Of a stretch of DNA of 64,000 nt, positions 50,701-58,293 are shown one piece after another (positions within the stretch are counted from its first letter, which is position 1; each line of letters starts with the position of its first letter). The notes below the pieces were generated by a model that saw nothing but the letters and a program-made list of their open reading frames with translations, did no database searches and was not told the DNA's origin. The stretch is from positions 299,925-363,924 of the forward strand of contig NZ_JANCLT010000004.1 of NCBI RefSeq assembly GCF_024294785.1, in the 5' to 3' direction. Source of the DNA: Ectobacillus ponti (GTDB lineage: Bacteria; Bacillota; Bacilli; Bacillales; Bacillaceae_G). The translations under genes were made by a program, and so were the position numbers.

Positions 50701-52864
50701 CGCCATTCCGGTTTGGATTATGCCCATCCAGCAGGTGCTCGAGAACTTCCCGGTTACGAACGAGCCGTTTGATGTCGTGATTGTGGACGAAAGCAGCCAA
50801 TGCAACATCATGTCCCTGCCTGTCCTCATGCGCGCCAAACGCGTCATCGTGGTGGGGGATGATGAGCAGATCAGCCCGTATGATATCGGGGTGCAGTCGG
50901 ATGCCATTACGCATCTTGTCCAACAGTTCCTGCAAGGAATTCCGAATGCCCGCCTGTTCGACTTGCAGATTTCCCTGTACGACATTGCGGACCAGATTTT
51001 CCCGAAAGCAGGACGCCTCATGCTGAAGGAGCACTTCCGCTGCGTGCCGGAAATCATTCAGTTCTCCAACGATTTGAGCTATCACGGCAAAATGGTTCCG
51101 CTGCGCCTGCCGACACAGGCCGAAATAATCACCCCGCCGGTGCTGGCTGTGCGGGTCGAGGATGGCTACTGCTCAAATGGAACAGAGGCAGTCAATGCAC
51201 CGGAGGCAGAACGCATCGTGGCTGATGTTGTTGCGATGGTGAAAGACCCTGTCTACGCCGACCAAACCATCGGCATTGTCACGCTGCAGGGAAATAAGCA
51301 GCATGAGCTGATTGAAGCGCTGCTGCGCAACGCTGTCGGGGAGCGGACCATGCTGGAACGCAAAATCCGTTGCGGCAACGCGTATGCCTTCCAGGGAGAC
51401 GAGCGTGACATTATGCTCCTGTCCATGGTCATTGCGCCAAACCGCAGATTCACTTCCCTGACAAAGAAGAATTTCCAGCAAATCTTCAACGTAGCCGCAA
51501 GCCGCGCGCGCAACCAAATGCGCTTGTACCACTCCGTCGGCCTGGAGGAGTTAAAGACGGATGACCTCCGTCACCGTCTCCTTGCGTACTGCCAAAATCC
51601 GGCGCGTGTACAGCAGAAAATTGAGGACCTGGAAGCAGCCTGCGACTCGCCGTTTGAAGTGGAAGTGCTGCGCCGCATCCGCGCGAAGGGCTTCCGTGTT
51701 GTGCCGCAGGTGAAGGTGGCGGGCCGAAGAATCGACCTTGTAGTGGAAGGCCTTCGGAACCGTCTCGCTGTTGAATGTGACGGCGAAAAGTTCCATCCGC
51801 TTGAAAAATGGGAAGAAGACATGGAACGGCAATATATGCTGGAGCGCCTGGGCTGGACCTTCTGGCGTGTCCGCGGCCGGGACTTCTATCAGGACCCGGA
51901 CCGGGCCATGGAAGGACTGTGGCGCAAGCTGGAAGAGATGGGGATTATGCCGTATGAGGAGAAGCTGCCGCCTGCTGAAGCAGCACAGCCATCCAGACAA
52001 GAGCAGTTTGTCCCAGAGGAACCAGCTCCGCAGCAGACTTATCATGAAAGATTGGCAGACTTGGTTGCGGAACAAAAGCAGTACCTGCACAAAAAGCCGT
52101 TCCGGGCAACCCATTTGCGGAAATCCGGGATAGAAGTAGAAGCAGTGGTATTTGCGGACGAAGCCGGGGAGGAGCACGTGCTGTACCGGTCCGAAAATCA
52201 CATATTCCGTGGCCCGCTGCCGTTGGCAGAATTTATGGAGACATCCACAGCGATTCCAAGCAAGCTCGACCGGGCTGAGCGTAAAGCCCCCGAGGAAAAG
52301 CCAGCAGCTGTTGCGGCAAGCACAGCCTCAAAGCAAAAGCCAGCCGTGGAAGCAACACCTGCCAACTTCGCAGCATACTTGCGGCAAGAGGGCTATAAAA
52401 TGATTGACCACCGCGACAAGGGCGGTGCCCTGTGGGTCATTGGCGGTTCGCAGCTCGAGCCACTCTTCAAGCAGCTCGAACAGCAAGGCGTCCGCTTCCG
52501 CTACATGCCGAGCGGCACCAAATCCACCTCCAACCTGCCGGGCTGGTATCTAGTCGGAGATACCGCTGTTTCCGTAAAGCCAATTGTGCGGCAGAAGGTG
52601 GAGGAAGATGATAAAGAACTGCGCTTTGGCAACGAAACCCTGTACATCTCGCCCCGCCTGCAGAAGCGGAAAATAGACGCTGCTGATTTCCCAGGCTGCC
52701 AAACTATGGTCCGCGGCCTGAAGCGTGTGTATGACATCGAGTACATCGGCAACCTCCCATCCAAAGGGGACTCCTGGCATGATGGAATCCGGGGTGTGGG
52801 GATTGTGACGGCAAGACGATTTTGGGATCATTTGGTGAGACTGGTGCAGAGGGAAGAAAGGTAA
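47711..52864 (+). CDS. Giant SF1 helicase with C-terminal PD-(D/E)XK-type nuclease
   Basis: Encodes 1,717 residues; ATG follows GGGGTGAGTCG. Domains: N-terminal region of unknown fold (1-340); split SF1B/UPF1-like helicase (motif I GPPGTGKS, 361-368; a long helical insertion about 420-1000; motif II VIVDESSQ; then GDDEQISPYD, EHFRCVPEI, and QGDERDIMLLS, RAR in the C-terminal half); DUF559/Vsr-like nuclease with Asp1342, Glu1355 and Asp1357 (RRIDLVVEG, AVECDGEKFH). The last part has a Pro/Glu linker and a domain with GGALWVIGG. Helicase-nuclease fusions of this kind occur in phage-defence loci. It acts alone in its transcript. Base composition matches the core genes, not the island that follows. 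Confidence 0.88.
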   Translation: MSAGKVERLFQYLIAVNDLGSKVIRRYQEYDFTLLDTEIEEAENCSLFQSEQEEVWLEVRKVYISSEEETPPPYPLELAGWLADDPKDYKKAVIRVKDEQDGELFAEKEDRAALYADWLEEWQSWKEELAKKQKAKKIYDDFFRLYQRFEREGERLELVFGAGILTWRKTEAIEHPVLTVRMELEFSADQGAFLIKPSAGGIQTELEALSGYPIPNATKIQDMADAWRELEPNAAAFTELEQDFVKFIHLLDAEGKYVPNDDVSIRQTPQLFNRCLFMLREKNQRVLKKDLQQILEKTQSGELFPPASIRSLVGESTAHDAGNSHEWEGVGHELYFPMPANEDQREIARRIARSYGVSVQGPPGTGKSHTIANLVSHLLAHGKKVLITSQKESPLRVLRDKIPQDIQSLCVPVLGGSRDSLREVEKSVQAISENLGSMDIDRLGREIETAKAQLDASKRREAAAQTKLKQYELREQETLHWEGKQILRADAARLLRENTVPFDWIQDDLPASADMPLSAQEFQQLWQLRGELSPADYRLLLYALPEGIPTAEEFQDLLADGAEREKRMQAAGEGLAFDLNIQLDREYVTSMLTALEYIMASRDIFASKAYTSILQDVESGGVRRETWEEFVRDTEEAIGSLLRMNRELQEHEISLPAKPLFELKQQVAKAKEAFGQGKPGMLYFMLKGKDVKYLFKEPVINKKPVTAAAEFDVLEMYLQFQEQKEKLLRKWNNSMEPIGGMLAEEAAFINKIDNELQQIRRIFAVHEKIEAFRSACAEVLPILKWDELQTYESLKAAFRHASEQISLAEWQASFEKQRTELAEGGKRTDAHEMWTVLLQAWDHKDTAAWQQATQALENLQRIHGKATVLSMLVAKLQEAAPQTAAWIEEQLGADLPMPAWTESWSLRTLDCWLHDLDSLDADELAEELKQERLAQQRLTEEIVAKSSWRNQLDSITEEQKRALSAWKTYITRYGKGTGKNAAMNLREAQKEMAKCQAAIPVWIMPIQQVLENFPVTNEPFDVVIVDESSQCNIMSLPVLMRAKRVIVVGDDEQISPYDIGVQSDAITHLVQQFLQGIPNARLFDLQISLYDIADQIFPKAGRLMLKEHFRCVPEIIQFSNDLSYHGKMVPLRLPTQAEIITPPVLAVRVEDGYCSNGTEAVNAPEAERIVADVVAMVKDPVYADQTIGIVTLQGNKQHELIEALLRNAVGERTMLERKIRCGNAYAFQGDERDIMLLSMVIAPNRRFTSLTKKNFQQIFNVAASRARNQMRLYHSVGLEELKTDDLRHRLLAYCQNPARVQQKIEDLEAACDSPFEVEVLRRIRAKGFRVVPQVKVAGRRIDLVVEGLRNRLAVECDGEKFHPLEKWEEDMERQYMLERLGWTFWRVRGRDFYQDPDRAMEGLWRKLEEMGIMPYEEKLPPAEAAQPSRQEQFVPEEPAPQQTYHERLADLVAEQKQYLHKKPFRATHLRKSGIEVEAVVFADEAGEEHVLYRSENHIFRGPLPLAEFMETSTAIPSKLDRAERKAPEEKPAAVAASTASKQKPAVEATPANFAAYLRQEGYKMIDHRDKGGALWVIGGSQLEPLFKQLEQQGVRFRYMPSGTKSTSNLPGWYLVGDTAVSVKPIVRQKVEEDDKELRFGNETLYISPRLQKRKIDAADFPGCQTMVRGLKRVYDIEYIGNLPSKGDSWHDGIRGVGIVTARRFWDHLVRLVQREER

Positions 52865-52880
52865 TATAGGGTGAAATTTG

Positions 52881-52924
52881 AGCATCTAGCAAGGCACGTT
52901 TGTGTCTGTCTAGATGCTTTTTTA
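52881..52924 (+). terminator. Terminator of the helicase-nuclease gene
   Basis: AGCATCTAG and CTAGATGCT form a 9-bp stem with a 20-base loop, then TTTTTT. Confidence 0.8.
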
Positions 52925-53284
52925 TAGTCTGGCTCAAAGATAGGCAGATTTGTAGGCGGATTCGGAAAGTAGTTAGGGGGATTGAAGGTAGAGTGACCTC
53001 CACCCTGTCAAAGCAAAACAGCAGCGCTTCAGTATTTTAAATACGTAAGGTATAACCTGCATTATTTGAAAAGCGTTGATTTAGCAAGGTTTGTTCAGTT
53101 TGTAAATATGATAGGTAATACCTGATTTATCGAGCGGCACCATTTCGGCACCAATCATGGCACCAGCTACGGCACCACCAAAAAGTCCTCTGAAGGTTGA
53201 TATGACAAGCTTTTGGGACAGGTAAGCACTACAAGGAGCACGTGCCTGTGGATTTAATAAAAAGTGAAAGAGAGGACATGTTAA
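52925..53284. other. Junction between core-like and AT-rich DNA
   Basis: From here to the right edge, coding sequences are markedly more AT-rich. The stretch contains a run of GGCACCA repeats (about 53137-53182) and no intact gene. It is a candidate left boundary of the genomic island; no clear attachment-site repeat was found because the other end is outside the window. Confidence 0.4.
53081..53250 (-). pseudogene. Possible remnant with a glycine-zipper segment
   Basis: A minus-strand frame without start codon context reads GLFGGAVAGAMIGAEM, then LDKSGITYHIYKLNKPC and a stop at 53083-53081. The Gly/Ala alternation is typical of a glycine-zipper membrane helix. There is no ribosome-binding site and the upstream frame loses coding character, so this looks like the 3' end of a lost gene. 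Family not recognised. Confidence 0.3.
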
Positions 53285-53602
53285 ATGTCTTGGTGTGTTA
53301 GAAGTTTAAAAATTATAGGGGAAGGCTTAGTGGAAGTATCTAGCGTTTGTAGCCATGAATTTGTAGAAGGACACTTTGAGGACTTCGCAGTTGTTAACCC
53401 AGAACAACAAGAAATTATCCAAGTACTAGTGTTTGCAAAACATTTATTTGAAATGCAATTTTTCGGGCAAAAGACTGAGATTTACACTATGCATTTTGTA
53501 AAAGTAAAGCAAGGTAAATTAGATTGGATTCAAGAGAGCGATTATCAGGTAATTGCATCAGTATATAATAAAAAGGTGGGTAAACAACTAAAGATAATTT
53601 AA
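53285..53602 (+). CDS. Small protein of unknown function
   Basis: Encodes 105 residues; ATG follows AGAGAGGACATGTTAA. It is hydrophilic and aromatic, with SVCSHEFVEGHFEDFAVVNP and EMQFFGQKTEIYTMHFVKVK and no membrane helix. Composition is AT-rich, as in the island genes to its right. A terminator follows. No family recognised. Confidence 0.55.
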   Translation: MSWCVRSLKIIGEGLVEVSSVCSHEFVEGHFEDFAVVNPEQQEIIQVLVFAKHLFEMQFFGQKTEIYTMHFVKVKQGKLDWIQESDYQVIASVYNKKVGKQLKII

Positions 53603-53670
53603 GATTGCCGGTGCACCCATCTATGAAAAATTTGCTTGATTTTTATAGGCTTAACCTCTCGTTAATAAAT

Positions 53671-53698
53671 GGGATCGACTTTTGGTCGGTCCTTTTTG
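53671..53698 (+). terminator. Intrinsic terminator
   Basis: GGATCGAC and GTCGGTCC (two G-U type pairs) with a 5-base loop, followed by TTTTT, 68 bases after the stop of the 105-codon gene. Confidence 0.8.
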
Positions 53699-54049
53699 CT
53701 TTCTGTGTATACAAAGGTCCTTTGTACGGAGACTATAGTTGTGTTAAGTTTAATTAAATCGTAAATTCTTTTTATTTATAAATAATCATATTGATGTACT
53801 GATTAATAAATTTAAGTATTCGTACAAGTTGAGTTGTGTATGTTTGAACTAGGTCCTTAATGTTGAGCAGTGAACTTAAATAAGGTACAGTTAAATTATG
53901 GATAAGATATATGGTATATTCAAATGGAGAAAGTAAGTGTAGAAAATTAGTTCGTAAAAGAGGATAATATGGGTAACACCACTAAGTATTAGTCAGGCAT
54001 ATACTACACAAATGGTTGGATAATGCGAATTAGGAAAGGAGGCGAGAAA
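53699..54049 (+). other. AT-rich leader region of the IetAS-like operon
   Basis: No ORF with a start signal. The region is very AT-rich. TATAAT-like boxes (for example TATATGGTATATT near 53905-53925) are possible promoters, but none has a convincing -35. Confidence 0.4.
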
Positions 54050-55063
54050 ATGAAGGCTGATCTTGTTGTGTCGTTGATTAAAGCTAAAGCGGATGGTGAT
54101 GAAAAAGCTTTCAGTAGGATTGTTGCTCAAATTGCTGCAAATGAAGCTTCATCTGGACACGTAAAAATTGCAAATGACATAAAGAAATTGTTTGAAAAGC
54201 TGAATAGTTCCCCGGTGAGAAACTCAGCAGGAGAAGTTCAGAGTACAATAGTACCTATAGCAAAACCTACAGGAGACATGGCAAATCTCCTTCACGCAAG
54301 CTACCCTAGAGAAAAGTTCAAGCAAATGGTGCTGAGTGAAGAAAACCATACAAGTTTGGAGCGAATTCTAGAGGAACAATACCATAGGAAAGCATTTGCC
54401 TCCTACGGTTTGACACCAAGGAGGAAATTCCTACTTGTAGGTCCACCAGGGAGTGGCAAGACTATGACAGCCAAGATGCTGGCTGGAGAAATCGGACTCC
54501 CCCTCTTTGTTGTGAAACTGGAAGGGCTTCTATCCAAATATATGGGTGAAACCTTAGTCCATCTAACTGAAATTTTTAAATCTATGTCTAAGTTTCCGGG
54601 TGTATACCTATTTGATGAGTTTGATTCGATAGGGACATACAGAGGGGATTCAAGAGACATTGGTGAAGTTAGGAGAATATTGAGCACATTCCTTCAATTG
54701 ATAGAAAACGACGAATCACCTAGTATTATAGTGGCTGCGACAAATTATGAACATGTTCTAGACGATGCATTATTTCGACGTTTTGATGATGTATTAGAGT
54801 TTAGTCTACCTGACAGCACGTTAGCTGAAAAATTTCTAAGGAAAAAATTTAAAGAGTACACAAGTCTGAAGGTAGACGTTGATTATAAAAAGGTTGCTTC
54901 TCTGGCTGAACAGCTTAGCTTCGCTGATATTGAGGTAGCGTGCAAAGATGCTGTTAAGATGGCTATCATGTCAGGTTCCTACAGTATTAATAATGAAGCT
55001 ATTACAGAAACCGTTACAAAAAGAAAAAACGTTGCAAGTAAGCTGAAAATGTACAGGGAGTGA
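54050..55063 (+). CDS. ietA: AAA+ ATPase of an IetAS-like defence pair
   Basis: Encodes 337 residues; ATG follows AAAGGAGGCGAG. A helical N-terminal part (1-100) is followed by an AAA+ module: Walker A GPPGSGKT (131-138), Walker B YLFDEFD (Asp189, Glu190), sensor ATNYE, and arginine finger region ALFRRFDD. The lid domain continues to residue 320. It lies 13 bases before a subtilisin-like protease gene. ATPase plus S8 protease in this order is the layout of IetAS, first described from plasmid incompatibility in Agrobacterium and later reported as a phage-defence pair. Function here is inference from that layout. Confidence 0.82.
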   Translation: MKADLVVSLIKAKADGDEKAFSRIVAQIAANEASSGHVKIANDIKKLFEKLNSSPVRNSAGEVQSTIVPIAKPTGDMANLLHASYPREKFKQMVLSEENHTSLERILEEQYHRKAFASYGLTPRRKFLLVGPPGSGKTMTAKMLAGEIGLPLFVVKLEGLLSKYMGETLVHLTEIFKSMSKFPGVYLFDEFDSIGTYRGDSRDIGEVRRILSTFLQLIENDESPSIIVAATNYEHVLDDALFRRFDDVLEFSLPDSTLAEKFLRKKFKEYTSLKVDVDYKKVASLAEQLSFADIEVACKDAVKMAIMSGSYSINNEAITETVTKRKNVASKLKMYRE

Positions 55064-55076
55064 GGAATTGTAAAGT

Positions 55077-57527
55077 ATGAGTAAAAGTCGAGGATTAGAA
55101 CATATAAAAATCAAATCGCCACTCCCGAGAGAGTATAAAGATTCTGCAACACCACAAAATAAGAAGATACCTCTACGAGATTCGAGCCAACATGTACAGA
55201 ATCTGAAAAAGCAATTAGCAGATATAAAGAAACAAGGTGTGGAAATACTATCCAAAAGAAAAAACACCACCAATGATGGAGAGGTCTTACTGACAGTCAA
55301 AGGTCAAAAAAATCAAGATTTGCTAGTTAAAGGGCTAGAAAGTAAGAAAAACAGAGTAAAAGTGGTTAAAGTCGGCATAAATAAAGATAATGAGCCGTAT
55401 GCAGTTGTTAAAACATCAATCGAGGGAATGAACTTCTTTGCAAATAAGTTTCATGAATATGAGACTAATAGAACAGGAAAAGGCAGGCATTCTCATGAAG
55501 ATGTTGTAAACAGTATTGAAGCGATATCCCTAGCACTCATTAAAGAGCTTTGGTCGGGTGACCCAGAAAAAATTCCCCAAGCCGATTCATCTTCCTACTG
55601 GTGGGAAGTGTGGATTGATGGAGGGAAGGATGACCGTCATTTAGCAATGACTAACAGAGAAAGCTTTCTTAAGATATGTCAAAGCCTTGAAATAATGGTC
55701 GATGAGGAGAACTTTTTGGTGTTTCCTGACAGACAGGTGATGTTAGCATATGGAAATAGTGTTTCGTTGGCAGAAGCAATTCTTCATACTTCGGCAATCG
55801 TTGAACTATGTAATCCGACAAAAGCCATAGCTGATTGGTATTTTATAAATAAAGGAGTTGACTTCGGAGGAAGAGAAGATGGATTAGCCATATTACCTCC
55901 TGAAGAAAGTTTTTCTAGAATAGCCATAATAGATACTGGAATTTCAGATGCTCACCCTTATTTGGAAAAAGCAACAAAAAAGGGAACGTTTTCTCTTGAC
56001 CCTCGTGGGGATACTAGTGATTACGAAGGTCACGGCACATCTATGGCTGGAATAGCCTTATATGAGGACTTGACAAGTATTATAATGAACAAGAAAGAGT
56101 ACAAGCTACCTGCTTGGATTGAGTCGATAAGAATTAACTTGGCTGATAATGACGACTCTAGGGAATTGTGGGGGAAAACTGTTGCTGACGCTGTAACGGT
56201 AGTTGAGAGAGATTCTGAGAGTGGTGTAAACCGAGTTTTTTGCATGGCAATTGGAGCCGAATCAGTGACTCTCGGAAAACCATCATCTTGGTCAGCTGCA
56301 ATTGACCAACTTGCATTTAATAACGGGAAAAGCCCTCGATTATTTGTTGTATCTGCAGGAAATATTCAGGACCAATATATAAATATGGATAGCTACCCTT
56401 ATAACAATCTTTCATCTCAACTAGATGATCCTGGACAAGCTCGTAATGCTATAACGGTAGGTGCGGTTACATTTTTAGACACAATTACAGAACCTAGACC
56501 GAGTTTCGATTCTATAGCAAAGAGCGGTCAAATTTCACCCTATACCAAGTCACATATACCTAAGAGCGATGCAATAAAGCCAGATATTGTTTGTGAAGGT
56601 GGAAACATTGCTCACGACGGTACATTTTCATCTTCTGGGGTTGAGGGCTTATGCTTAGTGACGACGGATAGAAACTTTACAAATATGTTATTTACGACAT
56701 TTTGGGCCACAAGTGCTGCAACTGCTCACGCAACACGGCTTGTGGCCCAGATTTGGAATGAGAATCCAAGGTACAAATCTGAAACTGTAAGAGGGCTTCT
56801 AATACATTCCGCTTCTTGGACTGACCAAATGCGTGCGCAGTTTAAAAACAAGAGAGACTTGTTCAGAACATGCGGATATGGTGTGCCGAATTTAGAATTT
56901 GCGCTAAAAAGTTCAAGGTCATCTGTAACTCTAATTTCAGAAACTAAATTACGAGTTTCCTATAATGAAATGGTTCCAGGAAAGCGAAAGATGAAGAAGG
57001 GAAAAATGAAACGGGATATCTTAATATACGAGTTGCCATGGCCTGAGGATGTGCTGCTAAAATTAGGAGAGCAAAAGGTAGAGTTAAGGGTTACACTTTC
57101 CTATTTTATTGAACCAAACCCCAAGAATACGCTCTCAAAATATGAAGGTGCAGGTTTGAAATGGGACTTAAAAGGAACTGCGGAGTCAGATGAAGAGTTC
57201 TTTAAAAGAATAAATGCCGCAGAAAGAGATGAAGATGAGAAGGGTTTTAGGAGTCCTGATGGTTGGGAGGTTGGAATCCAGCAGAGGAGCAGGGGGTCTG
57301 TGCAATCAGATCGGTGGATCGGGACTGCAGCAAGCTTGGCATCAAGAAATAAGGTCGCAGTTTTTTCTAGTTATGGATGGTGGCGTGACAATCCAGCTAA
57401 GCATCCGAATCCGGAAGTCCCCTTTTCTCTTATAGTGACTATCACTGCTTTACAATCAGATATAGATCTCTACACCGAAATTTTAAACAATGTTAAAATT
57501 CAGAACATGAACATTCTTACAACATAA
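55077..57527 (+). CDS. ietS: Subtilisin-like protease of an IetAS-like defence pair
   Basis: Encodes 816 residues, cytoplasmic by lack of a signal peptide. An N-terminal region of unknown type (1-270; basic, with coiled stretches) is followed by an S8 domain: Asp286 in IIDTGISD, His319 in YEGHGTSMAG, oxyanion Asn in VVSAGNIQDQ and Ser546 in FWATSAATAH. The Ser motif lacks the usual GTS-x-A-x-P form. The C-terminal ~240 residues contain beta-rich sequence with YFIEPNPKN and KVAVFSSYGWWRDNP. No propeptide is present, so activity would need control by the ATPase partner. Confidence 0.82.
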   Translation: MSKSRGLEHIKIKSPLPREYKDSATPQNKKIPLRDSSQHVQNLKKQLADIKKQGVEILSKRKNTTNDGEVLLTVKGQKNQDLLVKGLESKKNRVKVVKVGINKDNEPYAVVKTSIEGMNFFANKFHEYETNRTGKGRHSHEDVVNSIEAISLALIKELWSGDPEKIPQADSSSYWWEVWIDGGKDDRHLAMTNRESFLKICQSLEIMVDEENFLVFPDRQVMLAYGNSVSLAEAILHTSAIVELCNPTKAIADWYFINKGVDFGGREDGLAILPPEESFSRIAIIDTGISDAHPYLEKATKKGTFSLDPRGDTSDYEGHGTSMAGIALYEDLTSIIMNKKEYKLPAWIESIRINLADNDDSRELWGKTVADAVTVVERDSESGVNRVFCMAIGAESVTLGKPSSWSAAIDQLAFNNGKSPRLFVVSAGNIQDQYINMDSYPYNNLSSQLDDPGQARNAITVGAVTFLDTITEPRPSFDSIAKSGQISPYTKSHIPKSDAIKPDIVCEGGNIAHDGTFSSSGVEGLCLVTTDRNFTNMLFTTFWATSAATAHATRLVAQIWNENPRYKSETVRGLLIHSASWTDQMRAQFKNKRDLFRTCGYGVPNLEFALKSSRSSVTLISETKLRVSYNEMVPGKRKMKKGKMKRDILIYELPWPEDVLLKLGEQKVELRVTLSYFIEPNPKNTLSKYEGAGLKWDLKGTAESDEEFFKRINAAERDEDEKGFRSPDGWEVGIQQRSRGSVQSDRWIGTAASLASRNKVAVFSSYGWWRDNPAKHPNPEVPFSLIVTITALQSDIDLYTEILNNVKIQNMNILTT

Positions 57528-57539
57528 ATATGTTCTTTT

Positions 57540-57570
57540 CCGCCTGCTACTGCTTTCACAGGCGGTCTTT
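57540..57570 (+). terminator. Terminator of the IetAS-like operon
   Basis: CCGCCTG and CAGGCGG with a 12-base loop, followed by TCTTTTATTTT, 13 bases after the stop. Confidence 0.85.
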
Positions 57571-57720
57571 TATTTTCTCTACGGTCTTACACTTTTTCTT
57601 AGGTAGAATTCTTGCGATCCATAGTACAAAAGCGTTCTTCTTGTAATTGACTGCAAAGACCATTATCTTCTAACTAAGAATGATGTATGCTTATAATGTA
57701 ACAGCAAAGGGGATGATATA

Positions 57721-57996
57721 ATGAGATACATTCGTAAACCAAAATCTTTACTTGCGCCCCCCGCACCAAGCAAGCGTTCCTTACATAAGGGATACGGTCT
57801 GAAACGAAGGCTACAAGAGAGGAAGAAGGAAGCAATTAGAAAAGCTAAGCTCAATTCTTACCTCAACCAAAGGACTGCCGCATCTTTTGATATATTTGAA
57901 TTAGTGAAGGACATCTCTGTATCTCCAGTGGGAGCTAACGGCGCATTGCTTTTAAACAGGAATAATCCTAAAGACCGTGAATGGATGGAAGATTAA
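57721..57996 (+). CDS. Small basic protein of unknown function
   Basis: Encodes 91 residues; ATG follows AAGGGGATGATATA. The first half is very basic (RKPKSLLAPPAPSKRS, LKRRLQERKKEAIRKAK), the second half mixed (FELVKDISVSPVGANG). It could bind nucleic acid. No family recognised. About 280 bases of AT-rich DNA without a clear gene separate it from the convergent primase-helicase gene. Confidence 0.55.
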   Translation: MRYIRKPKSLLAPPAPSKRSLHKGYGLKRRLQERKKEAIRKAKLNSYLNQRTAASFDIFELVKDISVSPVGANGALLLNRNNPKDREWMED

Positions 57997-58257
57997 TATT
58001 TCTTTCTGTAATTCAATCTTATAAATAGATGTGTCAAAAATCAGCCAAAATGAGAATGCAATAACTCAGAAGAGACCTGCAATTTCTTGCATTCATCCCA
58101 AACTGCTCCCTATTCATTTTGGTATGGTCTGGTGCGTTTTTGAGGCAAATCCGCACCGTGCATCATCTTTTATAGCCGCTTGAGAGAGATAGGCTAACTT
58201 ATTTGCGGGATTCATCGCTGAAGAGGGAAGATGCTGCAGATAATTTGGCTGTTAAGC

Positions 58258-58293
58258 AAAGAAGACATGGCCGTTAAACGAGGACCATGTCTT
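58258..58293 (-). terminator. Hairpin at the end of the primase-helicase gene
   Basis: AAGACATGG (58262-58270) and CCATGTCTT (58285-58293) are perfect 9-bp arms that overlap the stop codon at 58276-58274. The minus-strand T-run (CTTCTTTGC) is weak. Confidence 0.6.

Noticed and set aside
57997-58260. Transposase or recombinase remnant between the 91-codon gene and the primase-helicase
   Set aside because: All frames contain stops every few dozen codons and no recognisable motif; nothing beyond AT-rich noncoding DNA can be supported.
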